Source of the DNA: Pseudomonas cavernicola
Lineage (GTDB): Bacteria > Pseudomonadota > Gammaproteobacteria > Pseudomonadales > Pseudomonadaceae
Direction: 5' to 3'
NCBI RefSeq assembly: GCF_003596405.1
Contig: NZ_QYUR01000006.1
Coordinates: 868,001 to 932,000, forward strand
Length of the DNA stretch: 64,000 bases
A program made the position numbers and the translations under genes. This document shows positions 19,711 through 26,962 of the stretch, piece by piece (the first letter of the stretch is position 1; each line of letters begins with the position of its first letter). A model generated the notes under the pieces. The model saw only the letters and a list, made by a program, of their open reading frames with translations. It had not been told where the DNA came from and searched no databases.

Positions 19711-19742
19711 CCGGAAGTCATGCCACAGGTCATGACTTCCGG
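19711..19742. promoter_or_regulatory. Perfect 12-bp inverted repeat, candidate operator of the two-component system
   Basis: CCGGAAGTCATG, 8 bases, CATGACTTCCGG. It lies 40 bases upstream of the kinase ATG and 60 bases upstream of the divergent membrane-protein gene. Two-fold symmetry with AGTCATG half-sites is what a dimeric NarL-type regulator would bind. No T-run follows, so it is unlikely to be a terminator. Confidence 0.65.
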
Positions 19743-19802
19743 CACTGGGTTGGCGTGGCCGCCGTGCCTACTCTGGCATCACCCCGACCCGGAGTACTCG
19801 CC

Positions 19803-20576
19803 ATGAACCTGTTCTATCAATGCCTGTTGATCCTCCACATCCTCGCCGGTAGCTGCGGCCTACTGGTGTTCTGGCTGCCTGTCGCCTACCGCAAAGGCGG
19901 CCTCGATCACAAACGCTACGGCCGAGTTTTCGCCCGGGCCATGTATGCCGTGGGCGGCAGCGGCTTGGCAATGGCCTGCCTACTGCTGCTCGATCCGCAA
20001 GGTTTTGGCCTCGCCGACCAGGCGATTGCGCCGGAGCAACTGGCGCAGCGGCTGCTGGATGTCCGCCTGCGTGGTTATTTCCTGGGGCTGCTGGCTGTGC
20101 TGCTGATCGCCTATGTGCGCCATGGCGTGCTGGTGCTGAGCGCGCGCGAGGACCGCGCGAGCCTGCGCGTGCCCCTCCACGTAGCACTGAATGCGCTGGT
20201 CATGCTCATGTCGTTGATCGCGGCATTCCTCGGTTATCGCTTCCAGCATCTGCTGCTGATGATTTTCTCTGCCGTGGGCTTCCTCAGCTGCCTGGGTAAC
20301 CTGCGTTATAGCTTCAAGGCCACGATCAGCCGCATGGAATGGTTGGTCGAACACCTGCGCAACCTGATCGCCACCGGTATCGCCGCGCATACCGCGTTCC
20401 TGGTGTTCGGCGTCAGCGGCTTGCTCAGCGACCTGGTGCCGACAAGTTTGTACTTCCTGCCCTGGATCGTGCCGACCCTGATCGGCACACCGGCTATCGT
20501 GATGCTCTCGTACCACTACCGGCGCAAGTTCGAGCCCCGGAGCACAGGCAAGATCGTCGAAGCGAAGGGGCTATAG
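19803..20576 (+). CDS. Multi-pass membrane protein of unknown function, likely target of the adjacent two-component system
   Basis: 257 residues from ATG 19803, with GGAG 9 bases upstream. About seven to eight hydrophobic helices, beginning LLILHILAGSCGLLVFWLPV; conserved-looking H12, H37 and H148. The N-terminal half resembles DUF2306-type membrane proteins, but I am not sure of this. It is divergent from the kinase-regulator pair and shares its palindrome, a layout typical of exporters or membrane-adaptation proteins controlled by DesKR-type systems. No enzymatic motif recognised. Confidence 0.72.
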   Translation: MNLFYQCLLILHILAGSCGLLVFWLPVAYRKGGLDHKRYGRVFARAMYAVGGSGLAMACLLLLDPQGFGLADQAIAPEQLAQRLLDVRLRGYFLGLLAVLLIAYVRHGVLVLSAREDRASLRVPLHVALNALVMLMSLIAAFLGYRFQHLLLMIFSAVGFLSCLGNLRYSFKATISRMEWLVEHLRNLIATGIAAHTAFLVFGVSGLLSDLVPTSLYFLPWIVPTLIGTPAIVMLSYHYRRKFEPRSTGKIVEAKGL

Positions 20577-20636
20577 GACTGGTATGGCCAAGCGATGGCC
20601 ACCCGGTGCACTATTCAGGCTCGCTTGACTGCTTTA

Positions 20637-20656
20637 TACTGTATAAATAAACAGTA
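20637..20656 (+). promoter_or_regulatory. LexA (SOS) box upstream of yebG
   Basis: TACTGTATAAATAAACAGTA. The core CTG-N10-CAG is perfect and the flanks TA/TA extend the symmetry; it differs from the consensus only inside the AT-rich centre. It lies 42 bases before the yebG ATG. Confidence 0.9.
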
Positions 20657-20697
20657 AATTGAATGACCAATTAGCGTGAAGGCATATGGGGTGATGA

Positions 20698-20967
20698 ATG
20701 GCCGTCGAAGTGGTGTACCGCAGCAGCCGAGATTTGGAGCGTTTGTTCATGGATAAAGCCGAAGCTGACCGTCATGACAAAATGCTCGAACTGGCCGAGC
20801 TAGTGACGCAAGTGTTGCAAAAAGCCGTACCGTCACTGACCGAGCAACAAGGTGAAGAAATCGGGATTTATATGGCCAAGAACCGCGAGGTATTTGCCAA
20901 GGCCTTCAAGAGCCAGCCGGACGCCTTGAACGAGCTGATCAACCCTGCTGAAGAACCTACCGACTGA
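20698..20967 (+). CDS. yebG: YebG-family DNA-damage-inducible protein
   Basis: 89 residues starting MAVEVVYRSSRDLERLFMDK, with the family pattern KAEADRHDKMLELAELV and a C-terminal acidic tail (EEPTD). YebG is a small SOS-regulated protein of unknown biochemical role. The upstream LexA box and a downstream terminator make this a one-gene SOS unit. Confidence 0.9.
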   Translation: MAVEVVYRSSRDLERLFMDKAEADRHDKMLELAELVTQVLQKAVPSLTEQQGEEIGIYMAKNREVFAKAFKSQPDALNELINPAEEPTD

Positions 20968-21016
20968 CATCCGCCGTTCTACCGCTGCCTGACCTGCGTC
21001 AGATGCCTGCCTAAGG

Positions 21017-21051
21017 AAAGCCCCTCGGCTCACGCGCGAGGGGCTTTTTTG
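21017..21051 (+). terminator. Rho-independent terminator of yebG
   Basis: AAAGCCCCTCG and CGAGGGGCTTTTTT flank a loop of GCTCACGCG-type sequence, giving a GC-rich stem followed by six T. About 50 bases after the yebG stop. Confidence 0.9.
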
Positions 21052-21073
21052 TGCTTGATCCCGTGGAAGACTG

Positions 21074-21131
21074 GTAGGGTGGGCTTTAGCCCACCGATGC
21101 AGGGCGCGTGGTGGGCTGAAGCCCACCCTAC
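21074..21131. repeat. 'GTAGGGTGG' palindromic repeat, copy 2
   Basis: GTAGGGTGGGCTTTAGCCCACC at the left faces GGTGGGCTGAAGCCCACCCTAC at the right, with CGATGCAGGGCGCGT as the loop. Each arm is itself a small hairpin, so the whole can fold as a cross. Lies between the convergent yebG and the E2 gene. Confidence 0.85.
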
Positions 21132-21209
21132 TCTTATCGGCTTAACTGATCGGCATTAGGCCTAGGTCAGGCTTTTTTAGGCTTGAGCAGCTCGTTAGCC
21201 ATCGGGTTT

Positions 21210-22319
21210 TTAGCCATCAGGTTTTTCCAACGCCTCGACCATTGCCCGCATAAACCGCGCCGCTTCCCCACCGGTTACCGCGCGGTGATCGAAGGTCAGC
21301 GACAGCGGCAGGATCGGGTGTACCAGCACTTTGCCATTCACCGCCACCGGCTCTTCTCGAATACCACCAGCGCCAATAATCGCCACTTGTGGCGGCACCA
21401 CCACCGGATTGGCATAGCGCCCGAACAAGGTCCCGAAGTTGGACAGAGTGATGGTCGCCCCCATCATTTCCTGGGGCGGAATCGAGCGCGCCTTGACGTC
21501 CGCACGCAGACGCATCACGCCCGCCTTGAGATCTTCCGCAGTGCGCGAGCCGACGTTGCGCAGTACCGGAACGAACAGGCCGTCCTGTGTATCCACGGCG
21601 ATACCGAGATCGAGTTGCTGATGCTGCTTGATCGACAGCGACTGGCCATCGAACCAGGAGTTGAGCACCGGCTCGACCTCACAGGCCGCAGCGATGGCTT
21701 TGCCCAGGCGGATCAACGGATCACGGGCTTTGCCCCACTGGTGCAGGTCGGCGTCGCCATAGATAGTCACCGGCACCACAGCGGCGTGAGACTTGGCCAT
21801 GTTGATCGCCATGCTGCGGCGCACGCCACGCAGCTTCTCGCCGCCAAATTTGTCACGGGCAGTTTGCGCCGCCGCTTCGACATCGGCGCGGGTGATCATG
21901 CCATCGGCACCGGATCCGCTCAGACTGCTGAGCTCCACACCCAACTGCTTGGCCAACTGGCGCACGCCGGGGGTCGCACGAGGTGCCAGATGCTCGCGGG
22001 TGGACGGCGCGGCGCCGACAAAGAAGCTGTCTGCCTGAGCGCTACCACCTCCTTCCAGGCGGCCGACCACGGTGCCGGCATCGTCTTCCCCCTCGTAAGC
22101 CAACAACGGCTCGCCAACATGGAGGATGTCGCCATCGCTGCCAAAGCATTTGGCAATCACGCCGTCATAGGGTGCGGGAATATCGACGATGGCCTTGGCG
22201 GTTTCCACCGACACTAAGAGTTGGTCGACCTTGACCGTTTCGCCAGCCTTGACGTGCCATTCGACGATCTCGGCTTCCTGCAGGCCTTCGCCCAGATCGG
22301 GCAATTTGAAGTATTTCAT
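21210..22319 (-). CDS. 2-oxo acid dehydrogenase complex E2, dihydrolipoamide acyltransferase
   Basis: 369 residues. N-terminal lipoyl domain with the lipoylated lysine K42 in VETAKAIVDIP, peripheral E1/E3-binding segment (TPGVRQLAKQLGVELSSLSG), and a C-terminal acyltransferase domain with LTFDHRAVTGGEAARFM (catalytic His; the usual HRxxDG is HRAVTG). ATG 22319 begins the lipoyl domain directly. It lies downstream of E1-beta, with a 'GTAGGAGCGGG' palindrome between them. The substrate is probably a branched-chain 2-oxo acid, given the linked leucine dehydrogenase; pyruvate is possible. Confidence 0.9.
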   Translation of the reverse strand: MKYFKLPDLGEGLQEAEIVEWHVKAGETVKVDQLLVSVETAKAIVDIPAPYDGVIAKCFGSDGDILHVGEPLLAYEGEDDAGTVVGRLEGGGSAQADSFFVGAAPSTREHLAPRATPGVRQLAKQLGVELSSLSGSGADGMITRADVEAAAQTARDKFGGEKLRGVRRSMAINMAKSHAAVVPVTIYGDADLHQWGKARDPLIRLGKAIAAACEVEPVLNSWFDGQSLSIKQHQQLDLGIAVDTQDGLFVPVLRNVGSRTAEDLKAGVMRLRADVKARSIPPQEMMGATITLSNFGTLFGRYANPVVVPPQVAIIGAGGIREEPVAVNGKVLVHPILPLSLTFDHRAVTGGEAARFMRAMVEALEKPDG

Positions 22320-22345
22320 TGTTGTTCTCCCGTTTCCCTTTCCCC

Positions 22346-22408
22346 GTAGGAGCGGGCCATGCCCGCAACCGCTCCAGAGCAAGCATCGCGGGTATGGCCC
22401 GCTCCTAC
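22346..22408. repeat. 'GTAGGAGCGGGCCATGCCCGC' palindromic repeat, copy 1
   Basis: Left arm GTAGGAGCGGGCCATGCCCGC, right arm GCGGGTATGGCCCGCTCCTAC. It sits between the E1-beta stop and the E2 start inside an operon. Second copy at 53619-53672. Confidence 0.85.
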
Positions 22409-22420
22409 ATGATCAGCGCT

Positions 22421-23422
22421 TCAGCTGTAACTCAGCAGCGTGTCGCAGGCCGCGAGGATGTCGTCGACGCCAGGGATATACAGCTGCTCGAGGCGATACA
22501 GCGGCGGCGGAATATCCGGTGCGGTGACACGTTGGATCGGCGCCTGCAAATCCAGAAAGACCCGCTCGTACAGGCTGGCGGCAATCTCCGCACCCACCCC
22601 GCAGGAACGCGGCGCCTCGTGGACGATCACGCAGCGCCCGGTTTTGCGTACCGAGGCCTCCAAGGTATCCAGATCGAGCGGCTTGATGCAGGCGACGTCG
22701 ATCACTTCGGCGGACACGCCCTGCTCGCTCAATGCCGCGGCGGCTTGCAGGGTTTCGTGGACGCTGGCGCCCCAACTGATCAGGGTGATGTCGCTGCCTT
22801 CGCGCAGGGTGAAGCAGGTGTCCAGCGGCAGGCGTATACCATCGTCGACCAGGGGTTGCGGGTTCATCCGATAGAGCCGTGTCGGCTCGAGAAAGATCAC
22901 CGGATCGGGATCGTCGATCGCCGCCAGCAGCAAGCCATAAGCCCGCGCCGGTGAAGACGGAATCACCACGCGCAGCCCCGGAATATGCGCAAACAAGGCT
23001 TCGGTGCTTTCGCTGTGGTGCTCCGGCGCACGGATACCGGCGCCCATCGGGCTGCGCAGCACCAGCGGGCAACTCAAGCGGCCACGGGTGCGGTTACGCA
23101 AGCGGCTGGCGTGGGACACCAATTGATCCATGGCCGCGTAGATGAAGCCGAGAAACTGGATTTCCACCACTGGCTTCAGGCCTTGTGCGGCCATGCCAAC
23201 GGCCAGGCCACCGATCATGGTTTCCGCCAGCGGCGTGTCGATCACCCGCTTGAAGCCGAAGCTGTCACGCAGGCCCTGGGTGGCACGAAAAACGCCGCCG
23301 TTAACGCCGACATCTTCGCCGAACACTACGACATTTTCGTCTTCGCGCATGGCACGATGCAGCGCCAGGTTGACGGCTTCGAGCAGGGTCAGTTTTTCAT
23401 TCGCAGCTTTTGTCTCACCCAT
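22421..23422 (-). CDS. 2-oxo acid dehydrogenase complex E1 subunit beta
   Basis: 333 residues from ATG 23422 (MGETKAANEKLTLLEAVNLA); the open frame continues upstream to 23596 through repeat sequence, which I reject. Typical E1-beta features: VVFGEDVGVNGGVFRATQGL, RFGKRVIDTPL-like segment (SFGKRVIDTP form here as FGFKRVIDTPLAE), and RSPMGAGIRAPEHHSES. Its start overlaps the extended 3' end of the alpha gene by 8 bases. Confidence 0.93.
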   Translation of the reverse strand: MGETKAANEKLTLLEAVNLALHRAMREDENVVVFGEDVGVNGGVFRATQGLRDSFGFKRVIDTPLAETMIGGLAVGMAAQGLKPVVEIQFLGFIYAAMDQLVSHASRLRNRTRGRLSCPLVLRSPMGAGIRAPEHHSESTEALFAHIPGLRVVIPSSPARAYGLLLAAIDDPDPVIFLEPTRLYRMNPQPLVDDGIRLPLDTCFTLREGSDITLISWGASVHETLQAAAALSEQGVSAEVIDVACIKPLDLDTLEASVRKTGRCVIVHEAPRSCGVGAEIAASLYERVFLDLQAPIQRVTAPDIPPPLYRLEQLYIPGVDDILAACDTLLSYS

Positions 23423-24665
23423 GGCGCACACCTCCGGCACTGCCGACCGCAGGCCGCACCTGCTGCCCTTCTCCCGCCTGCGGGAGGCGGCCCCCGCTCC
23501 CGGCGGGGTTGTCGCATTTCCCACGTCCTTGTGGGTCAAGGTCGCGCACAGCGCCGGATGAGGGAGAGGCGCTTTGCGCTTCGCGGCGGGCTGCACGCTC
23601 CAGCAGCCACTCGCGCTGCTCGGCCAAGGGCGCCGGCCATTTGGCGTAGACGTAATCCAGCACCGCTTCGACCGGCTGGATGCCAGCGGACTCGAAGGCG
23701 TCCACCGACTTCTGCACCAGGGCCTGGCACTCGGCGATCAGCGCTTGCTCGCGCTCTTCGTCCCACACACCAAGGCCTGCGAGGAAGGCCTGCAGACGTT
23801 TGACCGGCTCCTCCAGCCAGGCCAGCTTGACCTCTTCGGCCGGGCGGTAACGGGTCGCATCATCGGCGGTGGTGTGATCGCCGAGGCGGTAGCTCAGGCA
23901 TTCGATCAACACCGGGCCTTTGCCATGGCGCGCACGTTCCAAGGCGACCTGGATTCGGTCGTAGACGGCGAATATGTCGTTGCCATCCACCTGTTCGCCG
24001 TGGAAGCCGGCGCCGATGGCTTTCTGCGCCAGGGTCGGCGCGCCGCACTGGATGCGCCGCGGCACCGAGATCGCCCATTGGTTGTTGTTGACCACGAACA
24101 CCACCGGCAACTGCCAGGTGCCGGCGACGTTGAGCGCTTCGAGGAAGTCGCCTTTGCTGGTGGCGCCATCACCGCAGGTGGTCACGGCGACCCGGTGTTC
24201 GCCGCGGATCTTGAACGCGCTGGCTACCCCGCAGGCATGCAGCGCCTGGGTAGCGATCGGCACGCAGATCGGAAAGTCCTGCGCCGCCGCCGGGTCGACG
24301 AAGGCGCTGCCGCGCTCGTCGCCGCCCCAGTAGAGGAGGATTTCTTCCATGCGCACACCGCGCATCAGCTGCACGGCGGTGTCGCGGTAATACGGCACCA
24401 GCACGTCTTCCGGCTGCATCAGGCTGCCGATGGCGACACCAATCGCTTCCTGACCAAGGGTCGGCGCATAGGTGCCGATGCGGCCGGTGCGTTGCAGGGC
24501 GACGGCCTTCAGGTCGAACAGGCGGGTCAGCACCATCTGCCGGTAGAGTTTGGTCAGCAGATTGAAGTCATCGGCCCACGCCGGTAGCGCACCAAGCACG
24601 CGGCCTTCAGGGTCGAGATAGCGGGTATACGGGAGGTCGATCTTGCTAGGGGTCATTGCACTCAT
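23415..24665 (-). CDS. 2-oxo acid dehydrogenase complex E1 subunit alpha, with repeat-derived C-terminal extension
   Basis: Thiamine-diphosphate-dependent decarboxylase subunit. TPP-binding motif GDGATSKGDFLEALNVAG ... VVNNNQWAISVPR is clear, and TYAPTLGQEAIGVAIG and RLGDHTTADDATRYR are typical of the branched-chain/pyruvate E1-alpha family. The family-like part ends near ERAARREA (about residue 365, the usual length), but the frame continues ~50 residues through an intergenic 'CTCCC' repeat to a stop inside the next gene. That tail (RDLDPQGRGKCDNPAGSGGR) is Gly/Arg-rich and not family sequence. ATG 24665 or 24656 is the likely start; GTG 24674 is also open. Confidence 0.9.
   Translation of the reverse strand: MSAMTPSKIDLPYTRYLDPEGRVLGALPAWADDFNLLTKLYRQMVLTRLFDLKAVALQRTGRIGTYAPTLGQEAIGVAIGSLMQPEDVLVPYYRDTAVQLMRGVRMEEILLYWGGDERGSAFVDPAAAQDFPICVPIATQALHACGVASAFKIRGEHRVAVTTCGDGATSKGDFLEALNVAGTWQLPVVFVVNNNQWAISVPRRIQCGAPTLAQKAIGAGFHGEQVDGNDIFAVYDRIQVALERARHGKGPVLIECLSYRLGDHTTADDATRYRPAEEVKLAWLEEPVKRLQAFLAGLGVWDEEREQALIAECQALVQKSVDAFESAGIQPVEAVLDYVYAKWPAPLAEQREWLLERAARREAQSASPSSGAVRDLDPQGRGKCDNPAGSGGRLPQAGEGQQVRPAVGSAGGVRHG
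23455..23575. repeat. 'CTCCC' intergenic repeat inside the E1-alpha coding frame
   Basis: CCTTCTCCCGCCTGCGGGAG and GATGAGGGAGAGG flank GTCGCATTTCCCACGTCCTTGTGGG. It resembles the repeats at 12303 and 24722 but is here translated in the E1-alpha frame. Confidence 0.65.
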
Positions 24666-24721
24666 CCTCAACACCTTGTGGGTGCGTTACGGGCTTCCCG
24701 GCGCTTGTGGCGTCAGGTCTA

Positions 24722-24766
24722 CCTTTCCCCTCGCCCTCCGGCAGAGGGGTTGGGGTGAGGGAAGCA
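24722..24766. repeat. 'CCCCTCGCCCTC' repeat between leucine dehydrogenase and E1-alpha
   Basis: CCTTTCCCCTCGCCCTC faces GAGGGGTTGGGGTGAGGG. Lies in the 111-base gap inside the operon. Confidence 0.65.
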
Positions 24767-24776
24767 GCGGGTCATA

Positions 24777-25799
24777 TTAGCCGCCATACAGCAGGTGCTC
24801 GGCCAACGCATCGGCGACGCGCGCAGGGGAGCGTTTGTCGGCCTGGGCATGGGCGTAAATCTCGGTCAAGCGTAAGTCTATTTGCGAAAGATGCGCCGTA
24901 ATGGCTGGCAAGCTTTCACCACGATGCTTGAGTGCCACATAAATCAGCCCGCCGGAGTTAATGACGTAATCCGGCGCATACAGAATCCCCCGCGCCTCCA
25001 TCTCATCGGCAATCTCGATGCTCGCCAACTGGTTATTCGCCGCCCCGGCCACCGCCGAGCAGCGCAGCTGACCCACCGTCTGTGCATTCAATATGCCTCC
25101 CAGGCCGCACGGCGCGAGGATGTCACACGGCGTGCCAAGCAGCGCTTCGCTGGCCACCGGATGTGCACCGAGTTGCTCCACCGCCAACTGCACCCGGCCG
25201 GCATCCAGATCGCTGACCAATAGCTCGACACCGGCAGCATGCAACTGCTCGGCGAGCGCATAGCCAACATTGCCGAGACCTTGGATGGCGACGCGCAAGC
25301 CTTCCAGATCATCGCTACCGAGGCGCGCCTGTGCCGTCGCACGAATACCGGCGAACACCCCCATGGCGGTATGCGGCGAGGGATCACCGGCACTGGTGGT
25401 ACTGGTGACGTGGCTGGTGTATTGGGCGATGCAGTCCATGTCGGCACTCGAAGTACCGCTGTCGACTGCCGTGATATAGCGGCCGTTGAGCGTTTCGATA
25501 AAACGACCGAAGGCTTCAAACAAGGCGCCACGATTATCCAAATTCGGCGGCCGGATGATCACCGCCTTGCCGCCGCCTTGCGCAAGCCCGGCCAACGCGG
25601 CTTTGTAACTCATGCCTTGGGCCAGGCGGACGGCGTCACGAATTGCGCTGTTTTCATCGGGATAAGCCAGGTAACGGCAGCCGCCGAGGGCCGGGCCGAG
25701 ACGAGTGTTGTGAATCGCGATAATGGCCTTGAGGCCCGTGACGGGATCCTGAGCCAAGTGCAGCGCCTCGAGTCGGGCGGCTTCCATGATGGCAAACAT
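24777..25799 (-). CDS. ldh: Leucine dehydrogenase (Glu/Leu/Phe/Val dehydrogenase family)
   Basis: 340 residues from ATG 25799, with GGGAG 8 bases upstream; the frame stays open to 25904. NAD-dependent oxidative deamination of branched-chain amino acids to 2-oxo acids. The active-site region MSYKAALAGLAQGGGKAVI gives K66 and K78; the Rossmann motif is IQGLGNVGYALAEQL. First gene of a unit with E1-alpha, E1-beta and E2, which would oxidise the 2-oxo acid product to acyl-CoA. No E3 gene is present here, so lipoamide dehydrogenase must be shared from elsewhere. Confidence 0.93.
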   Translation of the reverse strand: MFAIMEAARLEALHLAQDPVTGLKAIIAIHNTRLGPALGGCRYLAYPDENSAIRDAVRLAQGMSYKAALAGLAQGGGKAVIIRPPNLDNRGALFEAFGRFIETLNGRYITAVDSGTSSADMDCIAQYTSHVTSTTSAGDPSPHTAMGVFAGIRATAQARLGSDDLEGLRVAIQGLGNVGYALAEQLHAAGVELLVSDLDAGRVQLAVEQLGAHPVASEALLGTPCDILAPCGLGGILNAQTVGQLRCSAVAGAANNQLASIEIADEMEARGILYAPDYVINSGGLIYVALKHRGESLPAITAHLSQIDLRLTEIYAHAQADKRSPARVADALAEHLLYGG

Positions 25800-26153
25800 G
25801 CTGTGGCTCCCTTGCCTGTAGTTAAAAGGAGTATAGGACGCGCCCTTGTATTGGTGACCTAACGGGCAGGCATAAGCACGTTGCAAGCCTGCGCCGGGCA
25901 GCATAAGGCCGACTTACCCAGCCAGCCTTGTACCGTCAGCCTTCGTGCTAATGGATAGGCACTAAGAGCGGGGAGCGCTCGGCGCAGTGGAGCGCCGACA
26001 CCTTCAGCAGTGCGTCGGTTTTTCCGGTAAACGGCAATCCGCGCGAGCACAATCGACGTGAAAAGGACCACTACAAAAAGCCAATAGGAGCGGCTGAGTA
26101 CTAGACGTAGGTTAGACGACCCGCTACAAACCAAGAGCGAATTGGAGAAGTTG
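25800..26153. other. Divergent intergenic region between ldh and the SirB1-like gene
   Basis: 354 bases with no supported gene. It must hold promoters for both directions. I saw a TATACT box about 25 bases before the ldh ribosome site but no matching -35 at good spacing. Confidence 0.5.
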
Positions 26154-26957
26154 ATGACCCCGCGCCAAGCCTGCCTTGCCTGTCTCGAGCGTGAGCCGCC
26201 TGCGATCTTTGAAGCGGCATTGTGGATTGCTGCCGAGCACGATTCGGCGCTGCAACCGGAGCGCTGGCTGCGTGACATCGCCGGCTTGCAACAGCAAGTG
26301 GCGGCAGGTTTGCCGGTGCTGCCCAGCCATGAGCTAGCACAGCTACTGCTGCGCCGGCTGAATGAGCTGGATTTCCATGAAGACAATGAAAGCCCGCTGC
26401 GCCCACAGGCGGCCCTGCTCCACCGTGTGCTGCAACGGCGCCGCGGCCAACCGTTGTCGCTGGCTCTGGTTGCCCTCGAACTGGCTCGGCGTTTGGATAT
26501 TCCCCTGGTGGGCGTGAACTTTCCTGGGCATTTCTTACTACGGGTACCAGGCGCCGATCATCTGCTCGATCCCTGCGGCGGCCGCCGCCTTTACACTCAG
26601 GACTGCCGCGAATTGCTGGCTCACCAACTGGGGCCTGCGGCGCAACTTTCCGCCGAACACCTGCAAAGCTGCGATGCCCGCAGCCTGCTGCAGCGGCTTT
26701 CACGCAATCTGCGTCATCTGCATCTTCAGGATCAGGACTATTTGGCGGCGCTGAAAGATGCCGAACGAGTGCTCGAACTGGGGCCACCCTCCGCCAGCGA
26801 CCACCTGGCCCGCGCCGAGCTGTATCAGCATCTGGACTGCCCACAAGCCGAACGTTTCGATCTAGAGCATGCCCTACTGCTAACCGACGACCCGGCGCAG
26901 CGCTTAGCGCTGACGCAAAGGCTGCGGCAACTCAGCCAAACGCCGGCGCTGCATTAA
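26154..26957 (+). CDS. SirB1-family transglutaminase-like/TPR protein
   Basis: 267 residues from ATG 26154, with GGAGAAG 5 bases upstream (TTG 26142 is in frame). The SirB1 pattern is visible: LNELDFHEDNESPLRP, then RGQPLSLALVALELARRLDIPLVGVNFPGHFLLRVPG, and DPCGGR. The nucleophile cysteine of true transglutaminases is replaced (QPLSLAL), as in other SirB1 proteins. The C-terminal third forms TPR-like helices (DYLAALKDAERVLELGPPSAS). Function unknown. It converges on the large LuxR-type gene with five bases between stops. Confidence 0.85.
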   Translation: MTPRQACLACLEREPPAIFEAALWIAAEHDSALQPERWLRDIAGLQQQVAAGLPVLPSHELAQLLLRRLNELDFHEDNESPLRPQAALLHRVLQRRRGQPLSLALVALELARRLDIPLVGVNFPGHFLLRVPGADHLLDPCGGRRLYTQDCRELLAHQLGPAAQLSAEHLQSCDARSLLQRLSRNLRHLHLQDQDYLAALKDAERVLELGPPSASDHLARAELYQHLDCPQAERFDLEHALLLTDDPAQRLALTQRLRQLSQTPALH

Positions 26958-26962
26958 CCACC

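Noticed and set aside
19711..19742. Palindrome read as a terminator
   Set aside because: No T-run on either strand, and it lies between divergent starts, not at gene ends.
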